DNA of 64,000 nt from Pseudoips prasinana (taxonomy: Eukaryota > Arthropoda > Insecta > Lepidoptera > Nolidae): positions 1,498,001-1,562,000 of the forward strand of contig OX621241.1 of NCBI GenBank assembly GCA_951640165.1, given 5' to 3'. The position numbers and the translations under genes were made by a program. The notes under the pieces are model-generated. The model ran no database searches and was not told the origin of the DNA. It saw nothing but the letters and a program-made list of their open reading frames with translations. Shown here piece after piece: positions 21,586 to 31,151 of this stretch (positions are counted from its first letter, which is position 1; each line of letters opens with the position of its first letter).

Positions 21586-21858
21586 ACGCATGAAGACCTT
21601 TTTGTTTTACGTGGCGGAAATGCTCTAGTCGCACGTGGTGTAGGGCTCGACCCACTAAAACCACCACGGTAGCCAGCCTCACAGTGCTTGTAGCGGGGGC
21701 TCTGGGTACTCGTGAACGGTCTCGCCAGTACCTCCGCTGTACACTGAGCGTCCGCGAGACTCTCACTCGGGAAGGGGAGGGGCCTGAATCAAGTACTTTT
21801 TATTCTGTACCTGAATGCCTCACAGAGCGCCAGCGGTTCCAGGGACGCATGAAGACCT
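21586..21858 (-). mobile_element. Family N retroposon with 14-bp target duplication
   Basis: Direct repeats 'acgcatgaagacct' at 21586-21599 and 21845-21858 flank a 245-bp GC-rich insert. On the minus strand the insert ends 'cacgtaaaacaaaaa', an A-rich tail. The core contains 'accaccacggtagccagcc' and 'ggctctgggtactcgtgaac', shared with 5158-5315 in the opposite orientation. It is a SINE or a retrotransposon tail; the open frames on both strands look incidental. Confidence 0.75.
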
Positions 21859-22034
21859 GCCGTTCCAACATGCTCTTAGCTAAAACTTGCTAAGTTATTA
21901 CTTGTTTCGTGTAATTCGTAACATTATTGTAATGGAAGGAACAAAAGCAACTGACTAGGCCTTACCTACCATTTTGTTTATATCGCGGATATTGAAAGCT
22001 ATTGTTTTCCTTTTGGGCAATATTAGTACAAGTA

Positions 22035-22255
22035 GTCCGTACCGGGTCGTAGTTAGTTACCCTGACTACTGAGCCAGGGGTCGTGGGTTCGATTGCCACC
22101 CTAGACGTGATAATTTGTTCTGTGTCTGGGTGGAGTTTCTCTATGATTTGTATATAGAAATGTATGTATTTAGAAATATATAAGTATGTTTATCAATTGT
22201 CTGGTTGTCATGGTACTGACTCTATCTAGTTTGAAATCAGATAGCAGTGTGACAA
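22035..22255 (+). repeat. SINE family D copy
   Basis: 'tgactactgagccaggggtc' plus 'gtgggttcgattgcc' gives a head with a B-box-like segment. The tail has 'tttagaaatatataagtatg' and 'cagatagcagtgtgac'. Confidence 0.7.
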
Positions 22256-22327
22256 AAACAATTGGAATTGAGGCGCTCTGACCCACCACAATTAAAGAAG
22301 ATAGTGTAATTTAATTTGAAAACTAAA

Positions 22328-22515
22328 TTTGACTGCGCGTGTGTCGTAGCGGTTAAGATGGTCACCTCGCTACTTGTGTCCCGGGTTTGATTCGCGCACA
22401 GGAAAGCTATTTATGTGAGCCATAAATAGTTAGTCTGGATCTACTTTGCGTCCGTCAATTAAAGGGTTGTACTCCGCGACACAGGGACTCACTTATAGAG
22501 TGTGGGAGTGGTATT
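22328..22515 (+). repeat. tRNA-headed SINE, family O
   Basis: The head 'gtgtcgtagcggttaagatgg' is followed by the B-box-like 'gggtttgattcgc' and the body 'gccataaatagttagtctgg' plus 'atctactttgcgtccgtc'. A minus-strand relative lies at 61050-61345. Confidence 0.65.
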
Positions 22516-22519
22516 TAAA

Positions 22520-23688
22520 AATATATATCTGATATTTCGCTTTCCTCAGAGCGTGATTACCCAGTACATGATAAATAAATGTTAAATTTATCGCAATCCA
22601 ATAATTTTGAGTTCGAATCTTAATTTTAATCTTCTATTTGTGTAGGGAGTTAAAAGAAAACAATTGCAAAAAGATCAGTTGAAAAATATAGTTATAGTTT
22701 TGGAATAGTCTTCATTCTATTTATAGATCAATACTATTCATTTCTTATTATTTATTTTGTATCATTGTCAATACCGAGCAGACATCGGAAACTATCACGT
22801 AATACCAGACGGAGCGTTGCACCGAGATGCGATTGAATCACTCCGCTAACACCTTTCTCTCGTCTACCACCCGTCTGGCGGGATTTTGTATCGAAATATA
22901 AATGCTTTGGTGCTATTAAAGACTTATATTTATCGGTATATGTGCTAGTGATGTAGGCTACAAGTTTTAGTATGCTGGTTATACTTAAACGCTTAAAATT
23001 TAAGTACCTATACGTAAAATACAGTAGGTATTTTTACCATCGATTCCAATGTTGCGTGGAAAGTTATCCGGCTCGTTGGACCAAAAATGTGTGTTAGTGT
23101 AGTTTTTTTTATTACTAAGTTGGCAAATTCCCATATGGTCGTTGTGGCGGTAGTGTGGTTGTTGTGGCGCTGATAATTTTGATAGTGGAAGGTGATTTCC
23201 ACGGACCATTTTATTTTTATTTTATTTTATAATTTAGAGAACTTACAGCTAATTAGTAACACAAATTATTGAAATTATACAAAAGATGGCCAATTACAAG
23301 TTTTCACAAATAAATAGATTGTATACATATTACAAATACAGATTTTTACAAATATAGATTTTTAAAAATAGCAACTCTGTATGGTAGGTATGCTGCCTAT
23401 TACCAAATAACCATTTATAAAAATCAAAAAAAATCTACTGAGAACACTGTAACTCAAAGAAATTATTACACATAGTCCTTTTCAGGTTTGAGACACATGT
23501 GTGAATTATTATAAATATTGGTCGTAACTTAATTTTTTTGGCTCCCCATACTAAATGAATCATCTGATTATATGCAATAAGTATTGCTGCTGTGAATTCT
23601 ATTCACATAAATGACGATTTTAAGGAATAGAGTTAGAAGTTTTAATTTTATTTTGATCTGTGATCGACAGATTACCTTGTCCTCCTAA
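22520..23688. other. no recognised feature
   Basis: AT-rich sequence with a (TTTTA)-like stretch at 23209-23232. No gene is supported. Confidence 0.4.
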
Positions 23689-23689
23689 G

Positions 23690-23790
23690 CACGGAGATGA
23701 CCAGAAATTTAACCACTTGGTAGCCTATCTATAGACTGACCTGGCGCCTAGGTGCTTAACGTTGCAGATGACATCCGGACAATCACTTGC
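23690..23790 (+). repeat. Family A repeat (copy 6, partial)
   Basis: Retains 'agcacggagatgaccagaaa', 'tagcctatctatagactgac' and 'gcgcctaggtgcttaacg'. Both ends are missing. Confidence 0.55.
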
Positions 23791-24202
23791 TTTTGATGCC
23801 TAGTATTTATTGAAAGATAATTAGTTTTCCAGATCAATTAAATACATTATGAGGTCGTTATTATTATAGAAAAGAGATAAAATATGTTATGTATGACTTC
23901 GAAACAGACAATAATCTAAGTATCGATTTTCTCATCGCAATATCTGTACGTTATACAGCCAGACAGCGTGTGGGAAAGTCTTTCTAGTTATAGTCCAATG
24001 TTAAAGGTCTAGAAAGTTCGTTCACGAGATTAACAAGCCTTATATTAAAGTAAATGGAATGGGAAATTATGGAGCTATTTACGCTTTAATGTCGCTAACT
24101 TAGTTTGATGTTAATCTTCGAACAAAAATTACACGCAGTAACGGAATCAAGTCGATTAGGTTGCAGTGGCGACGGGTGATGGAATTCTAGTAAAGCTGAT
24201 AC

Positions 24203-24450
24203 CGACCGCTGTGTGGTGACGGCGAAGAATAACATCATGCCATCGTATCCCGTGAAAATGCCTACCAGAGAACGGGCAGCAGAATTTTTATATGAACTAT
24301 TACCATCGCACTGCGATCTCCAACCTGTCCATTGAACCGTCTGCCAAGCATGGCGATTATGGCATAGCCCTGCAAATGATGAACAAATCCATTATAGAAA
24401 TGTTTACGGGAGGGCTTTGTCCAACTGTGGACGTAATTCGGCTAAAATGT
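24203..24450 (+). mobile_element. Family H retrotransposon tail (diverged)
   Basis: 'cgctgtgtggtgacggcgaag', 'agagaacgggcagcagaatt' and 'gtctgccaagcatggcgatt' plus 'atggcatagccc' match 21128-21385. The end 'gtggacgtaattcggct' has lost the trinucleotide tail. Confidence 0.65.
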
Positions 24451-24689
24451 AATGTAATCGAATTCTTAATTGTATTGAATATTTAAATTGTATTGGGAAA
24501 ATTATTGTATAATGAATGTATTAGTTTTATAATTTTAATGAATGTGATTTTATTTATTTAGATTAAGAGTTCAAACACAATGTAATTGTTCATGAATAAA
24601 TTGAATTGAATTGAAATTGAATGTAAAGCTGGTAACCCGAAAAGCATGCAAACTGTCTTGCCTACTTTAGAGTTCTTGTCATCAATTAT

Positions 24690-24790
24690 AGCGTAGTTCA
24701 AGCTGATTAGTAGACCTCTGATATGGCTTATCGACTGTTTTCTAATAAGCCGGATCCGAAGCCGATGCCCTGAGACGTGTTTACAGACCG
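24690..24790 (+). repeat. Family A repeat (copy 7, weak fragment)
   Basis: 'gttcaagctgattagtagacc' and 'tctgatatggcttatcgactg' followed by 'taataagccggatccg' resemble the middle of family A. Confidence 0.45.
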
Positions 24791-25344
24791 GAAGGTTTTA
24801 GCGTAGGACTATACAGTTATATATCAGTCATACCGGAAAATGGTTCAGTTTACTAGCCAAGGCTAGCTACTCAGGTTACGACACAGTAATGTTCAATTTA
24901 CCTGTGTACTCTTTGGTCCCTCATTGTACTTGTACGGTCGTGTCAAAAGTACTACACAGGCCAGTCGTCTAAACGACAATAGACTCCGTTCGTCTCTTTT
25001 GTCCAATGAAGCAGTGAAAGCTTCTTAGACGAACTGTATACGCTATGTTCAAATCTAGGATGCTATCAAACCCAGTTGAGAGATTCAAGTCTCGACTGCG
25101 TCCGAACAATTCGAAATAATTGCATAGCGTGATCAAAACTATAAATCCTGGGAGAATGCTTTTGGAATTAAGTCCGCCTCTGCAAGTAGTTTTAAAATAA
25201 ATAAAATAAGTAATTTCCTGTGATTTCGTTTTCATTGATACCCAGCTTCGCCTCGATATATCATTCTGTCTCCCGCTTTGCTCTGGAGGGAAGTGGAACT
25301 ATTCATTTTCAAACGTTGCGGGATCTAAGAGAGTTAAAGCGATT

Positions 25345-25465
25345 CCCCGGGACATGCCTGAGCCTCACCGCTCAGTGTCATTTTATTGTGTGTTGATCCT
25401 GGCTTACAGGAGTTGCAGTGGTAGGTAAGAGGTTGGGACTAGTCCCGATATACCCAGTATTATAA
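25345..25465 (+). repeat. Family M repeat
   Basis: 'gattccccgggacatgcctg', 'cagtgtcattttattgtgtg' and 'gatcctggcttacaggagtt' plus 'gcagtggtaggtaag' are repeated in reverse complement at 56885-57080. Class unknown. Confidence 0.6.
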
Positions 25466-25469
25466 AGAC

Positions 25470-25760
25470 TTATGTCTACACTGCTACGCTTCTGGTCAAA
25501 CGATAGGAGTTTGATCCTTGCACAAGACAGATATTTGTGTTCATGAACATATTCTATTTGTATTGGTTTTTTATAATTGTTTTGCTATTTTACCCCCGAC
25601 ATTGGTCGGCGATATTACACAGCGAAACATATTTGGATACAGTTTTTTTTTGTTGGGTGTTATTTACAAAAAAAACGTAGAGATGTATTTCTATCTATAG
25701 CTCAAACTTCGCTAAGTTTGAGCTAGAAGGCGCTGTGCGATATGTCCTGGATGTTTATTA
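25470..25760 (+). repeat. tRNA-like SINE, family P, with internal hairpin
   Basis: 'gctacgcttctggtcaaacg' and the B-box-like 'gtttgatccttgc' precede 'gttcatgaacatattctatt', shared with 48965-49080. A perfect 12-bp stem lies at 25698-25709/25714-25725 with loop 'cgct'. Confidence 0.5.
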
Positions 25761-26107
25761 TTTATTTGCATTTATGATAAAGATGACTATTAAATTGCTC
25801 AAGTCACTATAGGTATTAAATTTCTATATAAGTCTGCTTCTTGAAGTTTAAATAGAGACAATGCCATAACGAGAGTCGTATTCGCCTTGAAATTAACACC
25901 GATAAATGTAACAAGACTATCGTAAAGACAAGGCCCTCCAACCAAGAAGCTGTTTGGAATCCTTATCACCTAAACATAGCCAGCCAGCGTCATATATGTA
26001 CCTCTAGGTAGTAACAGTAGTAACCATAAAATTTCAGGGACAAGGAACATACACCAAACAAAAAGGTTGAAAAAAAAAAGTGTTTGTTCTTCCGTTTTTA
26101 AGATGCC

Positions 26108-26382
26108 TATTATTACTCACTAGTTGTGTCTAGTGGCGTAATTATTGACGTCCTGGTTTCAAATCCCGGGTCAGGCCAAAAAGGGTCATTGGGATTTTCC
26201 TGCCAATATAAACAACCAGTAGCAACCAATTCTCCTCGGTCTTGTCGAGTAGTCGTCCCATCAGATTATGTAAATAGACATTGGAGTCTGTTTTTGTTTT
26301 ATGTCCTGCTTTGTTCTCCGATGAGATTTGCTGACTGCAGTCGAATTTCTTCCAAGAGTACTATTATTATTAATAAATAATA
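26108..26382 (+). repeat. SINE family E copy
   Basis: 'actagttgtgtctagtggcg' precedes the B-box-like 'gtttcaaatcccgggtc' and 'aggccaaaaagggtcattgg'. Downstream, 'gtcgagtagtcgtcccatc' corresponds to 'gtcgctaggcgtcccatcg' of the next copy. Confidence 0.65.
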
Positions 26383-26384
26383 TT

Positions 26385-26690
26385 AATAAATGTCTTGGGC
26401 CAGCTAACTCAGTGCCATCTAGACCCAAACTAGACGTACCGTACTATATGGCCTTTGCGTCTGTTACAGCCAATTTACGGCGCATTGTCTGAGAGACATT
26501 TTATTATATTGGCAACCAGACTACTGGTAAACATATTTGTTTTTGTTTTCTTAATAACAAATTATTGATAAATTATCCAGACACAGAACGAATTCATCAT
26601 CAATTTTTTGTAAATTGTCCCGGGAAGGGATCGAATCCACCTGCCTTAGCTGTCTAGGTCGTTTACCACTAGGCCTGTCTACTAGTTACG
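26385..26690 (-). repeat. SINE family D copy with a ~60-bp internal insert
   Basis: The D tail 'gtgccatctagacccaaact' is followed by 'gtactatatgg'. Then about 60 unrelated bases ('cctttgcgtctgttacagcc' and onward) precede 'ggcaaccagactactgg', which continues the SINE. The head on the minus strand is 'ggcctagtggtaaacgacct'. Confidence 0.6.
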
Positions 26691-26989
26691 TATGATACTA
26701 GTCCTGTCATACCTAGATGGGGCATGGTAACAAGCCGGCTCAGCCTATAGCACGAGTGGCGAGTTTATGTAAGCCACGGCATTGAACGTGGCCAATGAGC
26801 CGTGAGAGTATTGCCGTTTGCCGGATCCGAACCGGCATTCCAGACTAACAAGAATAGAATTAATAATAGGGATTGTGTGCCATTCCTACTGATAGAAAAT
26901 TACCTCGCTATAAGCATTGGCTGGCGGAATTACTGGAGTTAACCGACGATGTCGCAGTTACTGATAAATTGAGATCGGATATTCCGATG

Positions 26990-27370
26990 ATATTACCTAA
27001 AGCCTGCCTCGTTGGTCTAGCGGTAGCGTGTTCATCCGTAGAGAACGAGGTCCTGGGATCAAATCTCGGGTCGGGCCAAAAGTGATTTTGGGACTTACCT
27101 GTAAAAAAGAATTTCTCAACATCAGCCCGAAGTCTGGGAGTTGGCGGTATTATAAGTACCACCGTGTCTCGGAGAGCACGTAAATCCGTCGGTCCTGTAC
27201 CTGAACTCTTTCCGGTCGTGTCGCTAGGCGTCCCATCGGATCATGAGGGTGATGGAATAGAAAGTGCTTCTGTGTTTGCGTACACACTTAAGCACTGTAA
27301 TATGTCCCGCGCATATGGCTGACGTCTGTTGAGACTGGCCGCCGTGGCCGAAATTCGGCTAGGAGGACAT
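26990..27370 (+). repeat. SINE family E, fullest copy
   Basis: The head 'gcctcgttggtctagcggtag' with the B-box-like 'gggatcaaatctcgggtcg' is followed by 'aagtctgggagttggcggta', 'cggtcgtgtcgctaggcgtc' and 'ccgccgtggccgaaattcgg'. It defines the family used for the other E entries. Confidence 0.75.
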
Positions 27371-27474
27371 TATCATTATAACCTAAAGTTATTTTTTTGC
27401 TAGCAGATTATGAAAGCGGCTTCTTAATATACGTTTAATTCATCACAAATCAGTATCTCAAGGTGTCATCATAG

Positions 27475-27655
27475 TTATCACAGCTGAAAGAAGTCCATTG
27501 CCGGACAAGCCTCCCCCGAGAATCGTCTTGCGGGGATATTCCATAATCGCCACGCATGGCAGACGGGTTGGCGATCATCAGTAAGATCCGTTGGACCTCT
27601 GGTAGTTATTCCCTAGCGTCGTTCTGCTGGACATAGGCCTCTCTCCAAAGGTTTC
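27475..27655 (-). repeat. Family H tail, rearranged
   Basis: 'gccggacaagcctcccccgag', 'ccataatcgccacgcatggc' and 'agacgggttggcgatcatc' are family H in inverse orientation. 'ctgctggacataggcctctc' occurs again at about 27625, so the motif is present twice. Confidence 0.55.
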
Positions 27656-28608
27656 TATAACTATATTTAAAAAGAAAATCAGGGCTACAATTTTTTATTA
27701 CTTCAACCGATTTGGACAAATCTAAAAGCAAGAAATCAAAAGTGTACATTGGGAAAAAAAAATTCGCAAACAATATAGTAAATTAATAACACACACACAA
27801 AGAACACGAATAGTCGAATTGATATCCTCCTTTTTGTAGTAGGTTAAAATAATTTTTAGTAGTGGCAACCGTAGAATAATTTTCGAAGTGAGATATTTTT
27901 TGTGCCGTAATCTGAAAGTGTCATCTGGGAAGTGAGATACGAAAAACAACTTTTATCTTTTGATCGGCATTTTTGTATGAATTTCATATTTTTGTTGGTG
28001 TTTCAGTGACTGATGTTCTACAAATTATTCAGTACGTTAGATTTATCGACCTAAATTAGTTTTATATATATAATAAGTGTAAAAAAGTTTGCATCATGTC
28101 AGACAAATTAGGTCAAAATTTTAGTGTATTAATGAGCAAACAATCTAATGTACCAATTTTAAATGTATGTTTACCTGGAGCTAGTTATCACCAATTATGT
28201 CTGAAAATGTCCTCAGTATGTCAAGTGAATGAGTACAAGACAGTTATTATGCTTTATGGAGATAGCTTGTCTGTAAGTAGGAAACATATTTTAGATACAA
28301 TCCATAAGATGAGAGATTTAAATTGCAAACTAAATATAAACTTTGTATTATGTGCTCTGCCTTATTGCTCAAGCCTGACTGAGAAGCAAAATAGGTATAT
28401 TTTTGATCTTAACATGATAATGTATAACATTTGCCATAATAACCAGTTTGTGTCCTATTTTGACACTAACTCATTTATTAATATGTGTAATTTTAAGTTG
28501 ACAGATGGTACTATGTACCTACCATATTTTTACAAAAGACAACTTGCTAAATTGTTAGCATTTAACTTTTTGTTTGACACCGATAATCATAGATTATCAC
28601 AGAGTAGC

Positions 28609-28616
28609 ACTATAAC
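28609..28616. repeat. 8-bp target site duplication, left
   Basis: 'actataac' immediately precedes the CATGGAGC end of the P-like element. An identical copy lies at 30126-30133. Confidence 0.95.
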
Positions 28617-28642
28617 CATGGAGCTATTACAAAGAGGAGACG
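28617..28642 (+). repeat. P-like element left TIR
   Basis: A 26-base terminal inverted repeat starting CATGGAGCTATTAC and ending GGAGACG, identical to the complement of 30100-30125. Confidence 0.95.
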
Positions 28643-28792
28643 GCCTAAGCAACTGAGAACTGTGATTTTCAACTGAGTCCAAACGTCATGATGTAGGCGT
28701 GGCCTAAGTCAATGTACTGTTGGCGTTCGTCCTGTACACATCTACGTCACGTTCACAATTTACAGCTATATTTGCGCTAGAAGATAAAAATA

Positions 28793-29584
28793 ATGAAGTG
28801 TTGTGTTTTATCTTGTAAAAACTACTCGGACAGACGTTCTTATGCTATGGATGGCATCAAATTTCATTTGTAAGTAATTTTATTCGATTTTTTATCAAAA
28901 TAGTTCTAGAAAATTCCCTTAACGTCGGCGTTTCGAAACATAATTCTACACGACATTAGATGGCGATACTTGGGGTCATGGGAATAAAAAATATTTAGGT
29001 ACGCAGAGCTTAGTACTATCATAATCTATTAATCGTATGTACTGAAATTTGTTTTACATTCATTCGTAAAACCCCTTTAATGGCCAAAATACATTTTTGT
29101 AGCTTTTAATATAATAAAAAAAAAAAACCGCCATCTATCGAACAAATATGAACATAACAAAAACAGGGCCGTAATTAGGATCCAGTTATTTTACCTAATG
29201 TCCCGCAGCTGTATCATAAATAGAAAGTACTTAAACATGAAATGCACTGCACAAAAAAAATACTATCTCCTATAAATTAAATATTCTATGTACAGTAATT
29301 TAATTAAATTACCTACTTCCCTTCATTAGTATGCTCGTTGTTTACTTAATTTAAATTAAGTACTTCAAGCCTACCTAGTTTATTTACTCAAATTTTAAAA
29401 TTATGAATGTTATATATTGCCATCTGAAGATAACCTTAGACAAAAATGGATAGCAAAAATTAACAGACAAGACTGGTCTCCCTCTAAATATACAAAAATT
29501 TGTTCTTGCCATTTTAACGATGAAGACTTCGTAGTAACAAAAAAAGGCCTTAGAAAATTAAAGAAGGGACCTTACCTTGTTTAA
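28793..29584 (+). CDS. THAP-domain protein of the P-like element (two exons)
   Basis: Exon 1 (28793-28869) starts MKCCVLSCKN and gives the first two zinc ligands in a Cys-x3-Cys arrangement, then DGIKFH, matching the conserved Phe-His of THAP domains. It ends at a consensus donor GTAAGT at 28870. Exon 2 (about 29420-29584) supplies PSEDNLRQKW, then DWSPS, then ICSCHF with the third Cys and the His ligand in Cys-x2-His spacing, then a basic end and TAA at 29582. Together they give roughly 80 residues, the usual size of a THAP DNA-binding domain, and nothing more. The acceptor site is not evident: no AG lies directly before the in-frame PSED, so either the acceptor is mutated or a different exon boundary is used. 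THAP proteins bind DNA in the nucleus, and in P elements this domain recognises sites inside the element ends. A product of this kind could act as a repressor, as truncated KP proteins do in Drosophila; that is inference. Confidence 0.75.
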
Positions 29585-30099
29585 AACTGGATATATCGGT
29601 TCGTAACAATGCATTTTTTTACCCATAAAATATTTAATTTTATTTCCAATATAACATGAATAACAATTCGGAATATTAATAATAAGTCATCGACCATCTA
29701 TAGAGAAACGGCAGCTCGACTAGTAGTTCTAGAAACGACACGTTCCCGAAATGAAACAAAATCCTATAATCTTCAATCGTCATTCATCAATGACGTTTTT
29801 ATTCTAACATTTATTTTATAATAATATCACTGTCAATAAAAAAAGGATATCATTATGGTTCGCAAAAGTAAAAAAAAAACAGTACTCCCTGGAACGAAGT
29901 TATGAGTCCGGCCCTGTTGCATCCTGCACTGTGTGACATCTAGTGTAAGAAAGTTACATTACTACTAATGATAGTCGACAAAACATGCGATTAGTTTACC
30001 TATTGACCGGTAGATGTAAACAAAGAAGTAGGCGGGATCTAACACCCTCTCCCCCCCGCAAAATGTCACGCGTTGTTTCATAGAAAAATCGAATTACAA

Positions 30100-30125
30100 C
30101 GTCTCCTCTTTGTAATAGCTCCATG
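30100..30125 (-). repeat. P-like element right TIR
   Basis: Perfect inverted copy of 28617-28642, ending GCTCCATG. Confidence 0.95.
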
Positions 30126-30133
30126 ACTATAAC
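30126..30133. repeat. 8-bp target site duplication, right
   Basis: 'actataac', identical to 28609-28616. Confidence 0.95.
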
Positions 30134-30271
30134 TACTCTAACTTCTGACAATTTTAATTTACTTGACTCTGGTACTTGCAACTTACCTATGAGGAACGAC
30201 TTGGATGTTAGTAGTTATACTAAAACAATTAGTTTAAACTAGGTGTAAGGACAACGGAGGGCCTAAACGGT

Positions 30272-31150
30272 TTGAATGTTGTACATCAGAACATTCAGGG
30301 CCTGCCCGGCAAGGAGTTAGAATTAAGTTTATTTATTGAAAACTGTGATGTCCATGTTTTATGTTTAACAGAACACTGGCTTAAAGAGTCTCAATTATTA
30401 TATTTTAGTACTGATAAATACATAATTCAAAGTGCGTTCGTGAGAAGGAAAGCAATCCATGGTGGCTCATTAATTATTGTATCAAGTGACATAAAATCTA
30501 AGCCTAGACCAGATATTGTGAATCTATCCGTCGAACGCACTATTGAGTTGTCTTGTGTTGAACTAGAGCACCAAGTAGTATTGTGTGTTTATCTTCCTCC
30601 ACTTAGCAACTTCTCCATATTTGAATCTGTTATGGAAGATGCCCTTACAAAAATATGTTGTACCAGGAAGGGGCTGATTGTGTGTGGGGATTTCAATGTA
30701 AATATTCTTCAGGCCACCCCTACAACGGACAGTCTTTTAAACCTTTTTAAATCATTTAATTTAAAACATATATTTTATGAACCCACTAGGATCACATCAC
30801 ATTCATCCACTTGTCTTGACAACATTTTTTCTAACTGTGAAGCAATGAATCCTAAAATAATAAGTCATCTGACATCGGATCACTGTGGTCAGTTAGCAGT
30901 ATTTGAAAATTATAAAAAGATAAAAACATCTCATGTAACCTGCCAACCAATCACTAGTTATCGGTTACATAGTTTCAAAGAGAGTATTCTATCTAAGCTG
31001 AATCCCGCTCTGCTGGAAAATAACAATCCAGATAGTAATTATACATCCGTTTTTAGTGTCATTAAAACTGAGTTTCAGAGTACATTTAAAACTAAAAAAC
31101 TTAGGATTTCCAATAGTAAATTTAATGAGTGGGCAACTCCTGGTATATAA
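30272..31150 (+). pseudogene. Retrotransposon ORF2, APE endonuclease part
   Basis: The frame encodes an apurinic/apyrimidinic-type endonuclease that nicks target DNA to prime reverse transcription. Diagnostic blocks appear in order: HQNIQGL (catalytic Asn), LTEHWL (metal-binding Glu), YLPP (Tyr), GDFNVN (Asp and Asn), TCLDNIF (Asp) and SDHCGQ (Ser-Asp-His). All key residues are present. The frame is open upstream into the end of ORF1, so the true start is uncertain; TTG at 30272 is simply the first listed codon. It stops at 31148 where a small indel shifts the frame relative to the reverse transcriptase part. The next segment (31152 onward) continues in another phase. Confidence 0.85.
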
Positions 31151-31151
31151 A

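Larger units (their letters stand above)
28617..30125 (+). mobile_element. P-type DNA transposon, internally deleted, THAP only
   Basis: The element is 1509 bp. Its two ends (28617-28642 and 30100-30125) are identical in inverted orientation over 26 bases, beginning CATGGAGC and ending GCTCCATG. It is flanked by a perfect 8-bp duplication. It encodes a THAP-type C2CH zinc finger in two exons but no RNase H-like catalytic domain, so it cannot move by itself. An 8-bp duplication, ends beginning CA and an N-terminal THAP domain are the defining traits of the P superfamily. Identical ends and an open THAP frame suggest it is young compared with the retrotransposon around it. hAT elements also make 8-bp duplications but do not carry THAP domains at the N-terminus. 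Confidence 0.82.
28096..30242 (+). pseudogene. Retrotransposon ORF1 (SGNH esterase-like), interrupted by a P-like element
   Basis: The first part (28096-28616) encodes about 173 residues with 'LPGASYHQL' and 'MLYGDSLSV', which resemble the core strand and Gly-Asp-Ser block of SGNH hydrolases found in ORF1 proteins of CR1-type retrotransposons. The N-terminus looks short for such proteins, so the start at 28096 may be a truncation. At 28617 the frame runs into the inserted element. After the insertion, with one copy of the 8-bp duplication removed, the same frame continues from 30134 for about 36 codons to a TAG at 30240. The join is in phase, which shows the ORF was open when the insertion happened. 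ORF2 starts in a different phase directly downstream, as in many two-ORF elements. The esterase assignment is by motif shape only. Confidence 0.65.

Noticed and set aside
28096..28656. Host esterase gene
   Set aside because: The frame is followed by APE endonuclease and RT in retrotransposon order, and it is interrupted by a transposon, so it is ORF1 of a retrotransposon.
29996..30181. Minus-strand frame containing MELLQRGD
   Set aside because: It is only the inverted end of the P-like element read as protein; the same residues appear in the other end at 28618.
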